The notes under the pieces: model-generated
What the model was told of the DNA's origin: nothing
Seen by the model: only the letters and a program-made list of their open reading frames with translations
The model's database searches: none
Shown: positions 1 through 7,551 of the stretch, piece after piece
Position numbering within the stretch: the first letter of the stretch is position 1
Layout of the letters: each line of letters opens with the position of its first letter
Made by a program: the position numbers and the translations under genes
Source of the DNA: Candidatus Saccharimonadales bacterium
GTDB taxonomy: Bacteria > Patescibacteriota > Saccharimonadia > UBA4664 > SCTI01
Length of the DNA: 24,785 bases
Direction of reading: 5' to 3'
Assembly (NCBI GenBank): GCA_030150485.1
Contig: JASLFZ010000073.1
Coordinates: 1-24,785 of the forward strand

Positions 1-2
1 CA

Positions 3-569
3 CCAGTGATTTACCCCGGTACCGAGCTCGCTCAGTTCCAGCCGAGTAGTGATAAAGATGATTACTTTGTGACGCTGGCCAGCTTAACACCCTATAAGAA
101 GATTGATTTGGCGATTGCCGCGTGTAACCTGGCGGCCAAGCAGCTTGTGGTGGTTGGGGAGGGGCCCGACCGAGCACGGCTTGAGGCTTTGGCCGGCCCC
201 ACCATCCGCTTTGCGGGGCGGGTCGACAACGCCGAGCGAGCCCGCTTGCTGGCGCGCGCCGAGGCTCTGATTTTTCCGAACGTCGAGGATTTTGGCATTG
301 CGCCGGTGGAAGCGATGGCGAGCGGCACACCCGTGGTAGCGTTTGGCCAGGGTGGCCTTACCGAAACGGTAGTAGACGGCGTCACCGGCGTGTTCTTTCA
401 TGAACAGACCACGGCGGCACTGGCGGCGGCTATGGAGCGCTGCCTCGCAACCAAGTTTGAAACTAAAGCGCTGGTGGCTCAGGCAACACGGTTTTCAAAT
501 CAGCACTTCCAACAACAGTTCCGTACGTATGTCGAGACCGCCTACCGGGAGTACCATGGCAAATCCTAA
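3..569 (+). CDS. Glycosyltransferase family 4 (GT-B), C-terminal part, cut by left edge
   Basis: This is the nucleotide-sugar-binding half of a GT-B glycosyltransferase that would transfer a sugar to a lipid- or glycan-linked acceptor on the cytoplasmic face of the membrane. The reading frame is open to the window edge and begins with VIYPGTE, the usual linker into the C-terminal Rossmann domain. LASLTPYKKIDLAI is the typical loop of these enzymes. EDFGIAPVEAMASGTPVVA carries the E-x7-E type nucleotide-sugar-binding motif, followed by GGLTETVVDGVTG. The GTG at position 6 is probably internal, because the N-terminal acceptor domain lies outside the window. The next gene, another glycosyltransferase, starts inside its last codons, so the two probably belong to one envelope-glycan operon. 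The sugar and acceptor cannot be read from the sequence. Confidence 0.88.
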   Translation, partial: PVIYPGTELAQFQPSSDKDDYFVTLASLTPYKKIDLAIAACNLAAKQLVVVGEGPDRARLEALAGPTIRFAGRVDNAERARLLARAEALIFPNVEDFGIAPVEAMASGTPVVAFGQGGLTETVVDGVTGVFFHEQTTAALAAAMERCLATKFETKALVAQATRFSNQHFQQQFRTYVETAYREYHGKS

Positions 570-1413
570 GCGCTTCGTGGTGCTCGGCGTTTCGATCGAT
601 GCCATTACGATGGCGGCGGCGGCCGAGCGGATTGTGGCTCGTGCAGCTGATCGCTCCAAGAAAGCGGCGTACGTCGTGAAGCCTTACGTCGAGTTTTTAG
701 ATCAGGCCGGTCACGACGCAAAAGTGCGCGAGGTGCTCAATGGCGCCTGGCTCAGCCTGCCGGACGGCGTTTCAACACAGTGGGCCATCACCTACCTATA
801 TGGGGGCCGAGCCGGCTTGGCGCGAGCGTTCGGGCTGCTCGCGGCGATTGTGGTGCGGCCGGTAGCCTTGACGCACCAGGCTCTAGAGCGATTCGGTGGT
901 ACGACCTTTGCCTGGCGTTTGCTGGAAGAGGCGGCGACTAAAAAAGTGCGGGTTTACTTGATAGGATCGCCGACCCACTCCACAATTGAAGCAACCGCCG
1001 CGGCCATCCTGCGCCGCCTACCAGACCTGAGTATCGTCGGCACCTGGCCGGGTGAGTTGGAGGACAAACGCGGCCCCGAGCTTCGTCGCGCCCTGGCGGC
1101 TCAATCCGTCGAGGCTGAGCTCGTAGCCGACCTTAAAGCCACCCAGCCCGACTTAGTTCTGGTGGGGATGGGCTTTCCTCTTCAAGAAGAGCTCATCGCC
1201 AAGCTCGCCCCGCAGCTTAATCATGGAGTACTGATAGGGGAGGGAGGTACCTTCGACTATGATAGTTTTGGCGGTAGGCGACGCAAAGCACCGGCCCTAA
1301 TGCAGCGTATAGGCCTGGAGTGGCTCTGGCGGTTAGCCCAAGAGCCGGTGCGGTGGCGCCGCCAACTGGCTATTCCGCGATTTGTAATGAGCGTGTATCG
1401 CAGCCGACGCTAG
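556..1413 (+). CDS. WecG/TagA/CpsF family glycosyltransferase
   Basis: This family transfers N-acetylmannosamine-type sugars to undecaprenyl-linked intermediates of teichoic acid, enterobacterial common antigen or capsule. The 285-residue product shows the family motifs: LPDGVSTQWA near the middle of the N-terminal half, GMGFPLQEELIA (the G-x-P-x-QE signature), and GEGGTFDYDSFGG followed by RKAPALMQRIGLEWLWRL and EPVRWRRQ, which is the basic C-terminal membrane-association region. The ATG at 556 is chosen because it gives a normal family length and begins at the conserved first strand; the frame is open upstream to 400, but that part overlaps the previous gene. The 14-base overlap with the upstream glycosyltransferase implies translational coupling and a joint role in one surface polymer. 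The early family motif usually reading PN-(P/V)E appears as KPYVEFL, a small deviation. Confidence 0.9.
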   Translation: MANPKRFVVLGVSIDAITMAAAAERIVARAADRSKKAAYVVKPYVEFLDQAGHDAKVREVLNGAWLSLPDGVSTQWAITYLYGGRAGLARAFGLLAAIVVRPVALTHQALERFGGTTFAWRLLEEAATKKVRVYLIGSPTHSTIEATAAAILRRLPDLSIVGTWPGELEDKRGPELRRALAAQSVEAELVADLKATQPDLVLVGMGFPLQEELIAKLAPQLNHGVLIGEGGTFDYDSFGGRRRKAPALMQRIGLEWLWRLAQEPVRWRRQLAIPRFVMSVYRSRR

Positions 1414-1479
1414 CCATAAAACTATTTTCAGGTTAAGCCAACTGTTGTACCATAAGAACTATAAGAGTAGTGAGAGTAT

Positions 1480-2577
1480 ATGCACTGTCCGCAATGCGGT
1501 AAGACCGGCTTTGTAACAATCAGCGGGAAGCGATTTTGCACCAACTGCGGCGCTAAGGCCGGCGGTAGTGCTACCAGTGCCACCCCAGGTTCGAATCTGT
1601 CGGGTATTACCGGCGGTAGTAAAACGCTTGATCTACGCAGCTCCGAGCCAGCCGGCAGACCGAGCCAGACCGCGCCGGCGGCAACGCAGCTGCATGGCGG
1701 CGCGTCAAATGGGGCGGTGCTTGATTTGCGCGCCAGTAAGCCGGCTGCGCCACCTCCTTTGCCGGTTGCTGCCGCACCGGTGGTCCCAGCTAAAGCCGTT
1801 GAAGTTCCCGCAGCCCCGGCCCAGGCGGCCGCAGCCGCTATCACCGGCGTAACCGCAGCCGCACCCCAGATTACGCCTCCGGCAGCCCCACCGACACTGA
1901 TTAAAAGATCAAGTTCGCAGGGAGAGCCGGCGCCTAAAAGCCAGCGCATCAGTAAGTTCCAGCCTCCCGCCGTAGCCGAAGAGAAGCCCGCTGGCAGCTT
2001 ACCCGAAGCCGTCGTCACTCAAGTCGATGCGATGAGTACACAGTCGGCCCAAGCCGCGACCGTAACCTCGCCCCAGTCGCCGGCGCTCCAGCAAGCTTTG
2101 GCGGCGGCGAAAGCCTCCACGCGTGCACCGAGCATTCTGAAGGTTGCGGCGGCGTTGGCCGCAGTCGCCATCATGTCTGGCATTATCTGGGTACAGAACT
2201 CGCCGAAGCTAGCGTTCCGCAACGCCGCAGCGACCGCCGGAATTGATGCCAGCCTGCCAACCTACGTTCCCTCCAGCTACCACCAAAACGGTGGCGTTCA
2301 GGTTAGTGCCGGCCGCCTAACGCTCAATTTTACCAGCCCTAGCGCCAGTCAACCGCTCAGAATCACCCAGCAAGAGAGTAGTTGGGACGCCGCCTCGCTC
2401 CGCGATAACTATGTTAGCCAGCAAGCCGATAACTATCTTGCCGTACAGGGCGAGGGCTTAACCATCTATATGTTTGGCAACCAGGCAAACTGGATTAACC
2501 ACGGAGTTTGGTATCAGGTGAGCGGCACCGCCAAGCTGAGCCGCGACCAAATCATCAAGATTGCGTATGGGCTGTGA
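1480..2577 (+). CDS. Zinc-ribbon membrane protein with disordered linker and extracytoplasmic domain
   Basis: The product has 365 residues in four parts. Residues 1-25 form a zinc ribbon with C3-x2-C6 and C20-x2-C23. Residues about 26-215 are Ala/Pro/Gln-rich and probably disordered. Residues about 219-238 are one hydrophobic membrane segment. The last 120 or so residues form a compact domain (LPTYVPSSYHQNGG, ITQQESSWDA, WINHGVWYQVSG) that resembles DUF4367-type domains of anti-sigma and sporulation-associated proteins; this is recall only. The topology would place the ribbon in the cytoplasm and the folded domain outside. The linker carries a short motif twice, LDLRSSEPA at residues 50-58 and LDLRASKPA at 81-89. 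The start codon is the one that keeps the first cysteine pair. No strong Shine-Dalgarno is present. The next gene starts in its stop codon. Function is unknown; sensing or scaffolding is possible. Confidence 0.85.
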   Translation: MHCPQCGKTGFVTISGKRFCTNCGAKAGGSATSATPGSNLSGITGGSKTLDLRSSEPAGRPSQTAPAATQLHGGASNGAVLDLRASKPAAPPPLPVAAAPVVPAKAVEVPAAPAQAAAAAITGVTAAAPQITPPAAPPTLIKRSSSQGEPAPKSQRISKFQPPAVAEEKPAGSLPEAVVTQVDAMSTQSAQAATVTSPQSPALQQALAAAKASTRAPSILKVAAALAAVAIMSGIIWVQNSPKLAFRNAAATAGIDASLPTYVPSSYHQNGGVQVSAGRLTLNFTSPSASQPLRITQQESSWDAASLRDNYVSQQADNYLAVQGEGLTIYMFGNQANWINHGVWYQVSGTAKLSRDQIIKIAYGL

Positions 2578-2909
2578 ACGACGCTGCCTGGGAACGCTTA
2601 GTTGATGCCATCGACATAACCGTTGGCATCGAGAAGCACAGCCGCACCAAGGAGCCCCTGGAAGATCGCCCCGACCTCAATCAAGCTGTGGAGCGCATTG
2701 AGTTTAGCCGTGGTGGCCAAGCCTTCCGGCTGGAGCGTACCACCGGGCCAGCTATTACCGACCGCAAAACGCATTACAGCCACCGCGCCGGCACGGCTAA
2801 CCGCGTCGAATATATTTACGATGAAAATGAGACCGCCCATAAGGTCACTCTTTACCGCGAAACCGATGGTGAATGGAGCCCTGCCGAGCTGGATCAGCTT
2901 AGCCTGTAG
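2574..2909 (+). CDS. Small conserved-looking hypothetical protein coupled to the zinc-ribbon gene
   Basis: The frame is open from 2508, but the best start is GTG at 2574, which shares four bases (GTGA) with the stop of the upstream gene, a classic translational-coupling arrangement. The product is 111 residues, hydrophilic and without a signal peptide or membrane segment. It begins NDAAWERLVDAIDITVGI and contains many charged residues, with an aromatic/charged second half (HRAGTANRVEYIYDENET, KVTLYRETDG) that suggests a small beta-rich domain. I do not recognise a family. Coupling to the zinc-ribbon membrane protein suggests a joint or stoichiometric role. Coding status is supported by the coupling and by the normal composition of the frame. 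Confidence 0.72.
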   Translation: MNDAAWERLVDAIDITVGIEKHSRTKEPLEDRPDLNQAVERIEFSRGGQAFRLERTTGPAITDRKTHYSHRAGTANRVEYIYDENETAHKVTLYRETDGEWSPAELDQLSL

Positions 2910-2938
2910 TTGCTCTGACTGTCGGGGATAGGTAAGCT
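2910..2938 (+). promoter_or_regulatory. Possible promoter for gltX
   Basis: TTGCTC at 2910-2915, a 17-base spacer and TAAGCT at 2933-2938 lie just before gltX. The -10 is six bases from the ATG, matching the leaderless spacing of other core genes here, but the hexamer is a poor match to consensus. Read-through from the preceding gene is an equally good alternative. Confidence 0.35.
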
Positions 2939-2944
2939 TAGGTC

Positions 2945-4363
2945 ATGTCTCACTCCGTACGCGTCCGCTTTGCTCCGAGCCCAACAGGATATCTTCACCT
3001 TGGTGGAGCGCGCTCGGCACTGTTTAATTACTTGTTTAGCCGCCACCACAGCGGCCAGTTTATTGTGCGCATCGAAGATACCGACCGCGAACGGCTTGTG
3101 GCCGACTCCATCCCGCAAATAATTGATAGCCTGAGCTGGCTCGGACTCACGCCGGACGAAGGCCCTGGTCTTCCCGCTACCAAGTTGGGCCCCTACGTCC
3201 AATCCGAGCGGCTCAAGCTATATCACCAGTATGCCGAAGAGTTATTAAATAAAGATGTACTTTATAAAGATTTTACGAGCTCGGAGCGATTGGCGAAGCT
3301 GCGCGCCGAGGCACAAGCCGCCAAGCAGCCGTTTCGCTTCACTCAAGCCATGGCACAAACCGAGGCCGAAGGCGATGAGCCATACGTGCTGCGGTTTAAG
3401 GTTGAGTCGGGTACCGATGTAACCTGGGAGGATGCGGTCTGGGGCCCCCAAACCTGGCGTCGCGACATACTCGACGACTTTGTCGCCATAAAATCCGACG
3501 GCTACCCAACCTATCACTTTGCCAACGTGGTCGACGATCATCTTATGGAAATTAGCCACGTCATTCGAGCCGCCGAGTGGATCCCCAGTACGCCAAAGCA
3601 TATTTTGCTCTATGAGGCCTTTGGGTGGGAGCGACCCACCTTTGCGCACCTGCCACAGGTGCTTGGCCCCGATAAGGCCAAGCTCAGCAAGCGCCACGGC
3701 GCCAAATCGGTGTTGGAGTACCGCGACGCCGGCTACATCCCGGAAGCGCTGTTTAACTATCTGGCCGGTCTCGGGTTTAACGATGGCACCACTCAAGAAA
3801 TTTATACCGAGCAGGAGCTGATCGCGGCCTTTAGCTTCGACCGGGTGCAGTCGAGCCCGGCGGTGTTTGATAGTGAGCGCCTCGATTGGATCAACGGCCT
3901 CTACATCCGCCAGCTACCGCTTGGCGAGCTTTATGCCCGCTGCGACGCCTTTTGGCCCGCCAGCGCCGAGCAGTATGACGATAACTACAAAAAAAGTGTC
4001 CTCGCCCTGGTACACGAGCGCCTCAAGCATTTGAGTGAACTACCCGAACTAACCGAGTTCTTTTTTGCTGAACCCGCTGCCCAGTGGGAGCTCACCCCGA
4101 AGCAGATCGATAGGGAAGCTGCCCAAACCATGTTAGGCCAGCTTTACGAACTCCTGCGGGATAGTGATTTTACCGAGGCGGACTTAGAACAAAAATTGCG
4201 CGGATTTGTTGAGGAAGGCGAGCTTAAGACCGGCCAAGTGTTTGGACTCATGCGCGTCATCCTAACCGGCCGCACCGCTGCGCCGGGCCTTTTTGAAACA
4301 CTTCATGTACTCGGTAAAGACGTTGCGCTCCAGCGCTTGCAAGCTGCCGCTACTGAACGCTAA
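2945..4363 (+). CDS. gltX: Glutamyl-tRNA synthetase
   Basis: It charges tRNA-Glu with glutamate in the cytoplasm, an essential step of translation. The 472-residue product is full length for a bacterial discriminating or non-discriminating GluRS. The N-terminal class I signature is APSPTGYLHLGG (residues 10-21), where the HIGH motif reads HLGG. RIEDTDRERL follows, and the KMSKS loop reads KLSKR at residues 246-250. The C-terminal anticodon-binding part is helical and ends with LFETLHVLGKDVALQRL. There is no clear zinc-binding cysteine cluster. Whether it also charges tRNA-Gln (with GatCAB amidation) cannot be told from this window. The gene is convergent with the FKBP gene and overlaps it by 14 bases. 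A tRNA-Glu gene lies about 3.6 kb downstream. Confidence 0.97.
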   Translation: MSHSVRVRFAPSPTGYLHLGGARSALFNYLFSRHHSGQFIVRIEDTDRERLVADSIPQIIDSLSWLGLTPDEGPGLPATKLGPYVQSERLKLYHQYAEELLNKDVLYKDFTSSERLAKLRAEAQAAKQPFRFTQAMAQTEAEGDEPYVLRFKVESGTDVTWEDAVWGPQTWRRDILDDFVAIKSDGYPTYHFANVVDDHLMEISHVIRAAEWIPSTPKHILLYEAFGWERPTFAHLPQVLGPDKAKLSKRHGAKSVLEYRDAGYIPEALFNYLAGLGFNDGTTQEIYTEQELIAAFSFDRVQSSPAVFDSERLDWINGLYIRQLPLGELYARCDAFWPASAEQYDDNYKKSVLALVHERLKHLSELPELTEFFFAEPAAQWELTPKQIDREAAQTMLGQLYELLRDSDFTEADLEQKLRGFVEEGELKTGQVFGLMRVILTGRTAAPGLFETLHVLGKDVALQRLQAAATER

Positions 4364-4811
4364 CGAGCTGAATATCGAAAATCAGCGTTGAGTTAGGCGG
4401 GATCGTACCGGCCGTCTGGTTGCCATATCCGAGCGATGGGGGTATCACTAGCTTGCGCTTGCCACCAACCTTCATGCCAACCACGCCCTCATCCCAACCC
4501 TTGATAACCTGTCCGGCACCCAGCTGAAAGGCGAAAGGCTGGTTGCGGGAGTAGGAGCTGTCAAACACGGTGCCGTTGGTGAGCGTGCCGGTGTAATTGA
4601 CGGTAACCTGCTTGCCAGCCACGGCCTCAGCACCGGTCCCTACTACCTCATCGGTTTTCTGTAAATCCATAACGCTGCCTCCTTTATTTGATGAACTGCT
4701 GGCGTTTGTAGCAGGCGCTTTGGCCGAACGATGCACGCCCACCGTCACCGCAATCACCACCACAATGATGACGACCACACCAAGCAAACCAATAACGTGA
4801 TGTTTCTTCAT
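4350..4811 (-). CDS. Membrane-anchored FKBP-type peptidyl-prolyl cis-trans isomerase
   Basis: It catalyses cis-trans isomerisation of proline peptide bonds, here probably on the outer face of the membrane. The 153-residue product starts MKKHHVIGLLG, giving a short basic N-terminus and one long hydrophobic segment (residues about 6-28) without a lipobox. A Ser/Asn-rich linker follows, then a single FKBP domain with VTVNYTGTLTNGTVFDSS, the GQVIKGWDEGVVGMKVGGKR core, IPPSLGYG and a final IFDIQLV strand, all typical of the family. The frame is open for 16 more codons upstream, but that extension runs into the nei stop region, and the chosen ATG has a -10 box six bases before it. It lies just downstream of nei on the same strand. 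Its 3' end overlaps gltX in antisense. Confidence 0.93.
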   Translation of the reverse strand: MKKHHVIGLLGVVVIIVVVIAVTVGVHRSAKAPATNASSSSNKGGSVMDLQKTDEVVGTGAEAVAGKQVTVNYTGTLTNGTVFDSSYSRNQPFAFQLGAGQVIKGWDEGVVGMKVGGKRKLVIPPSLGYGNQTAGTIPPNSTLIFDIQLVSVQ

Positions 4812-4817
4812 TGCATT

Positions 4818-4826
4818 AGTATAGCA
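4818..4826 (-). promoter_or_regulatory. Extended -10 promoter of the FKBP gene (leaderless spacing)
   Basis: On the minus strand TGC-TATACT sits in the 17-base gap between nei and the FKBP gene, with six bases between the hexamer and the ATG. Transcription would start at or within a base or two of the start codon. No Shine-Dalgarno fits in this gap. Confidence 0.62.
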
Positions 4827-4828
4827 AA

Positions 4829-5608
4829 CTACCTTTTGGCTGGCTGGCAGTGGGGACAAAAATAGGTTGAGCGTGCTAACCGCTGGCCCTGGTAGATTCG
4901 CTCGATTTTAGTGCCGCAGATCAGGCATGGTTGATGGTAGCGACGATACACAAAGGTGCGCACCCCGCGCCTAACCAGCTCGCGAGTGGTCGTCGTAATG
5001 GGCCCTGGCCGCTTACTATCTGCCCTCATCTGCGGGCGCAAGAACTTAAATAGGCGCTCATACTCGGCTGCCAAGACCTTATCGGCCGCTCGCAGAGGAT
5101 GGATTTTAGCGGCAAACAACCCCTCCGACTTATAGATGTTTCCAATACCAGCCACTAGCTCTTGAGCCAACAGTGCCTCGCCGATCGTAAGCCGACTCTC
5201 CCGAACCCTCACAAACGCCTCAGGGGCACCGCGAGCGGTCATCATATCAACACCTAGCCGCCCGGCAATCTCGGCGGCCTCCTCTGCGCTGAGCAGGCGC
5301 AAAATGCCGCCCCCAAAGTACCCCAGACAGCCCAGCGAGGTCTTAAAGCAGGTATTAAGGCGCTTTTTACCCACCACCTCACATGTGGGGCGCCAGCTGC
5401 CCCACATCAGCATATGGTTATAAATGACCTGACCATTTGCCAACCGAATAAAAATGTTTTTGCCAACTACCTCCACGGCGATTATCTCCACCGGTAGAGT
5501 AAGCTCCCATGGTGTGCGCGAAGGAGGGTGCACTATCTCTTCAATACTATGGCCCACGTGAGCCGCAATAATATCACCCGCCCGCCGTACTTGAGGTCCT
5601 TCTGGCAT
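4829..5608 (-). CDS. nei: Endonuclease VIII-like / Fpg-Nei family DNA glycosylase
   Basis: A base-excision repair glycosylase/AP lyase that removes oxidised bases. The start must be at MPEGP, because the proline exposed after Met removal is the catalytic nucleophile and the next Glu is also catalytic. K50 in VVGKNIFI is the conserved beta-hairpin lysine, and YNHMLMWGSWR is the family strand motif. The helix-two-turn-helix contains QELVAGIGNIYKSEGL. The C-terminal zinc finger has CLIC and CPHC pairs with the DNA-contacting RSTYFCPHCQ segment. Length (259) fits. The PEGP start and the GSWR motif point to the Nei branch rather than MutM, but substrate specificity is not certain. The gene starts back-to-back with the flippase-like gene and probably precedes the FKBP gene in one transcript. 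Confidence 0.93.
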   Translation of the reverse strand: MPEGPQVRRAGDIIAAHVGHSIEEIVHPPSRTPWELTLPVEIIAVEVVGKNIFIRLANGQVIYNHMLMWGSWRPTCEVVGKKRLNTCFKTSLGCLGYFGGGILRLLSAEEAAEIAGRLGVDMMTARGAPEAFVRVRESRLTIGEALLAQELVAGIGNIYKSEGLFAAKIHPLRAADKVLAAEYERLFKFLRPQMRADSKRPGPITTTTRELVRRGVRTFVYRRYHQPCLICGTKIERIYQGQRLARSTYFCPHCQPAKR

Positions 5609-5614
5609 AGTTCT

Positions 5615-5620
5615 AGTATA
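5615..5620 (-). promoter_or_regulatory. -10 box of nei (leaderless spacing)
   Basis: TATACT on the minus strand ends six bases before the nei ATG. No convincing -35 or Shine-Dalgarno is visible. It faces the -10 box of the divergent gene 20 bases away, so the two promoters share a very short control region. Confidence 0.62.
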
Positions 5621-5640
5621 CCGAACAAATGGCGAAAGTG

Positions 5641-5646
5641 TATACT
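5641..5646 (+). promoter_or_regulatory. -10 box of the flippase-like gene (leaderless spacing)
   Basis: TATACT lies seven bases before the ATG at 5654, so the transcript should begin at the start codon. There is no Shine-Dalgarno in the gap. Confidence 0.62.
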
Positions 5647-5653
5647 AATACCT

Positions 5654-6610
5654 ATGAAACGCTTAAGCCGCTTTGCGCCGATAGTTATTAGCGTAGCGCT
5701 GTTAATTGTGCTGATCGGCTATGCTCCTTGGGACAAGGTGGGCTCGATCCTAGGTGACTTTGATGCCGGCACCGTTGCGACCCTCATTGCCCTGAGCCTG
5801 GCCTATTACGCGCTCAAATCAGTACGATTTTGGTATTTACTCAAAGCTATGGAGATTAACGAGCCATTTTGGGTGGTGACGCTCAGCTACATTAGCGCGC
5901 AGCCGGTAACTCTACTGCCAGCCGGGGAGATCTATCGCTCGCACGCGCTGGAGCGCCATACCGGTGTGCCGGTGCGGCACTCGCTGCCGCAGTTTACGAT
6001 GCAGGGCGTGTTAGAGGGGGCTGCCATCGCCACGCTGGCCGTCATCAGCGCGCTGGCGCTCGGAACGTTGCGCATACCGGTGCTCATCCTCGCCACGGTG
6101 GTGCTAATTGTTACGATCGCAATCGGACGCGGCTACGTGGCAAACATTACGCGCATTCTTAACCGACTGCCGTTTATCAACGTCACTAATCGGAACATTG
6201 AGCAGTTTAGTGAGCGCCACCGGGCGGTGCTGAGCCTGCACTGGCTGCCATTTCTCTATGGTATATCGCTCATTATTGAAGCGGTGGGCAGCGCGATTGC
6301 CTATACCGCCGTGGTAGGCCTGGGCGCCCACATCAATGTCTACCAAGCGGTGCTGGTCTATAGCTTGCCTCTAGTAGTGGGGTTTGTTTCGCTACTCCCG
6401 GCCGGGCTGGGTGTGAGCGAACAAAGCGCGGTGGGGATTCTGCTGCTCGCAAACGTCAGCGTAGCCCACGCGGTCGCCTCAACCTTGATTATGCGCGTCA
6501 CCATTGTTGGTCTCGGCGTAGTATATGGTGGTTTTGCCATGATTATTGGAAGGGTGCGGCTGCAACGGGTAGCCGCTCATGAGTCCGCAAAGGGTCAAGC
6601 GACCCTTTGA
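5654..6610 (+). CDS. Lysylphosphatidylglycerol synthase TM region / UPF0104 flippase-like membrane protein
   Basis: The 318-residue product is a polytopic membrane protein with about 7-8 hydrophobic segments. Family marks are YYALKSVRFWYLLKAM after the second segment, QPVTLLPAGEIYRSHAL, and near the C-terminus LPLVVGFVSLLPAGLGVSEQ, the PxGxGxxE-type motif of this family. Relatives include the membrane domain of MprF, which flips lysyl-phosphatidylglycerol, and AglD-like proteins of glycolipid synthesis. No aminoacyl-transferase domain is attached, so it is most likely a lipid or lipid-linked sugar translocase. The frame extends upstream to 5528 across nei, but MKRLSRFAPIVI is a better start: it makes a normal first membrane segment and has a -10 box seven bases before it. 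A terminator hairpin overlaps its stop. Confidence 0.85.
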   Translation: MKRLSRFAPIVISVALLIVLIGYAPWDKVGSILGDFDAGTVATLIALSLAYYALKSVRFWYLLKAMEINEPFWVVTLSYISAQPVTLLPAGEIYRSHALERHTGVPVRHSLPQFTMQGVLEGAAIATLAVISALALGTLRIPVLILATVVLIVTIAIGRGYVANITRILNRLPFINVTNRNIEQFSERHRAVLSLHWLPFLYGISLIIEAVGSAIAYTAVVGLGAHINVYQAVLVYSLPLVVGFVSLLPAGLGVSEQSAVGILLLANVSVAHAVASTLIMRVTIVGLGVVYGGFAMIIGRVRLQRVAAHESAKGQATL

Positions 6611-6618
6611 TAGTTTTT
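6589..6618 (+). terminator. Intrinsic terminator of the flippase-like gene
   Basis: AAAGGGTC (6589-6596), loop AAGC, GACCCTTT (6601-6608), then a run of five T shortly after. The second arm ends inside the stop codon, so the final codons encode the stem. On the minus strand no T-run follows, so it acts in the plus direction. Confidence 0.75.
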
Positions 6619-6626
6619 GTATTGAT

Positions 6627-7256
6627 TTAGTAACAGGTGTTGGGCCAGGGGCTGCAGCCGCGTGCGGCGAGTTCCTGCTGGAACTTAGCGTCCTGTACCG
6701 CCTGTGGAGCCAGGTTGGCCTCGGCGTAACCGCCGTAACCGCCCCAGGTACCACTATCAAACTGGTAAGCGCCGTAGTAGCCGTTGCCGGTGTTTTCGGC
6801 GTAGTTACAGCCGGACTCCCGGGCGCATACGCGCTGGGCTAAACCGCCGGGATTACCAACCACCCGAGCGGTAGTCGCTACCGCACTGCGGGCGGCGACG
6901 GGGGCTACCGCTGCCGCTGCAACCGGAGCACCATAGCCAGCCGGCAGTGCACGGTCGGTGGTGGGGTAGGGGGCCACCGGAATAAGGATCTGCTCACCGG
7001 GTGTAATTTGATCTGGGTTTTGCATGTCGGTGTTAACGTCCCAGATAGGCAACCAGGTCGGCAGATTGTTGGCCGCGGCAATCGAAGAGAGGCTATCTCC
7101 ATCGGCGACGGTATACTTTATTGGTTGAGGCTGGGCCGGGGCTTGGGTGTGGGTTTGGGTTTTGGTATTGGAGGTGGCACCGCTCGCCGCATGGGCGGTC
7201 GCGACAACACCAAACTCTGCCGCTACAAGTAGCAGCAACATTGCGAATCTACGCAT
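6627..7256 (-). CDS. Secreted LysM plus transglycosylase-like (Rpf-type) cell-wall protein
   Basis: A predicted exported muralytic enzyme. Residues 1-24 form a signal peptide (MRRFAMLLLLVAAEFG) with a likely cleavage after AHA. Residues about 47-93 are a LysM peptidoglycan-binding domain (YTVADGDSLSSIAAANNLP, ending ITPGEQILIPV). A Pro/Ala/Val-rich linker follows, then a C-terminal Rpf/transglycosylase-like domain with CARESGCNY (E147 is the expected catalytic acid), TGNGYYGAYQFDSGTW and SPWPNTC. C144, C150, C201 and C208 could form disulfides. In Actinobacteria such proteins cleave glycan strands and promote resuscitation; in an episymbiont it could remodel its own or its host's wall, which is inference. 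The start is set by AAGGAG five bases before the ATG. Long gene-free DNA lies upstream, unlike the leaderless core genes. Confidence 0.92.
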   Translation of the reverse strand: MRRFAMLLLLVAAEFGVVATAHAASGATSNTKTQTHTQAPAQPQPIKYTVADGDSLSSIAAANNLPTWLPIWDVNTDMQNPDQITPGEQILIPVAPYPTTDRALPAGYGAPVAAAAVAPVAARSAVATTARVVGNPGGLAQRVCARESGCNYAENTGNGYYGAYQFDSGTWGGYGGYAEANLAPQAVQDAKFQQELAARGCSPWPNTCY

Positions 7257-7477
7257 ATGTCTCCTTTAGCGTTAGTGAATGCGCTCGCGATGTCTTTACC
7301 CACTCATTTTTGCTTCATCAGGTAAAACCACCTCACACTGAGCACAAGAACGTAAGCTACCAGAGCCGTAGGCAACGGTCAATAGGGCTTTTTTACAACA
7401 AATTGACGTTTATGACACCGAGATTACCCACTACCATATCTGATATACGCTATCGGTAGAAATGCTAAAGTTTTGGC

Positions 7478-7506
7478 TTGTTTTGAGAAAGTCATTGCGC
7501 TAAAGT
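7478..7506 (+). promoter_or_regulatory. Possible promoter of the 95-residue membrane protein gene
   Basis: TTGTTT at 7478-7483, a 17-base spacer and TAAAGT at 7501-7506. Matches are moderate. The predicted leader of about 40 bases would carry the Shine-Dalgarno. The rest of 7257-7477 shows only weak inverted repeats, including CTACC/GGTAG around 7430-7459. Confidence 0.35.
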
Positions 7507-7551
7507 GGGTCGCGAGGCACACTTTTTGCAATCAAAAAATGGAGCGAGCAC

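Noticed and set aside
400..555. Longer N-terminus for the WecG-type gene
   Set aside because: It would overlap the upstream glycosyltransferase by about 170 bases and has no family similarity; ATG at 556 gives the usual length.
1428..2018. Long minus-strand frame of 196 codons opposite the zinc-ribbon gene
   Set aside because: It is an Ala/Gly-rich shadow of the Ala/Pro-rich linker, has no domain, and lies opposite a better supported gene with a clear cysteine motif.
5528..5653. Longer N-terminus for the flippase-like protein
   Set aside because: It runs antisense through the start of nei, and a -10 box seven bases before ATG 5654 supports the shorter form.
7364..7394. Weak AGCC/GGGCT hairpin followed by six T on the plus strand
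   Set aside because: The stem is only four to six pairs with bulges and no plus-strand gene ends there; a minus-strand leader role could not be shown either.
7257..7477. Possible c-di-AMP (ydaO-type) riboswitch upstream of the LysM/Rpf-like gene
   Set aside because: Such riboswitches precede wall hydrolase genes in other bacteria, but I could not find the conserved core in the minus-strand leader.
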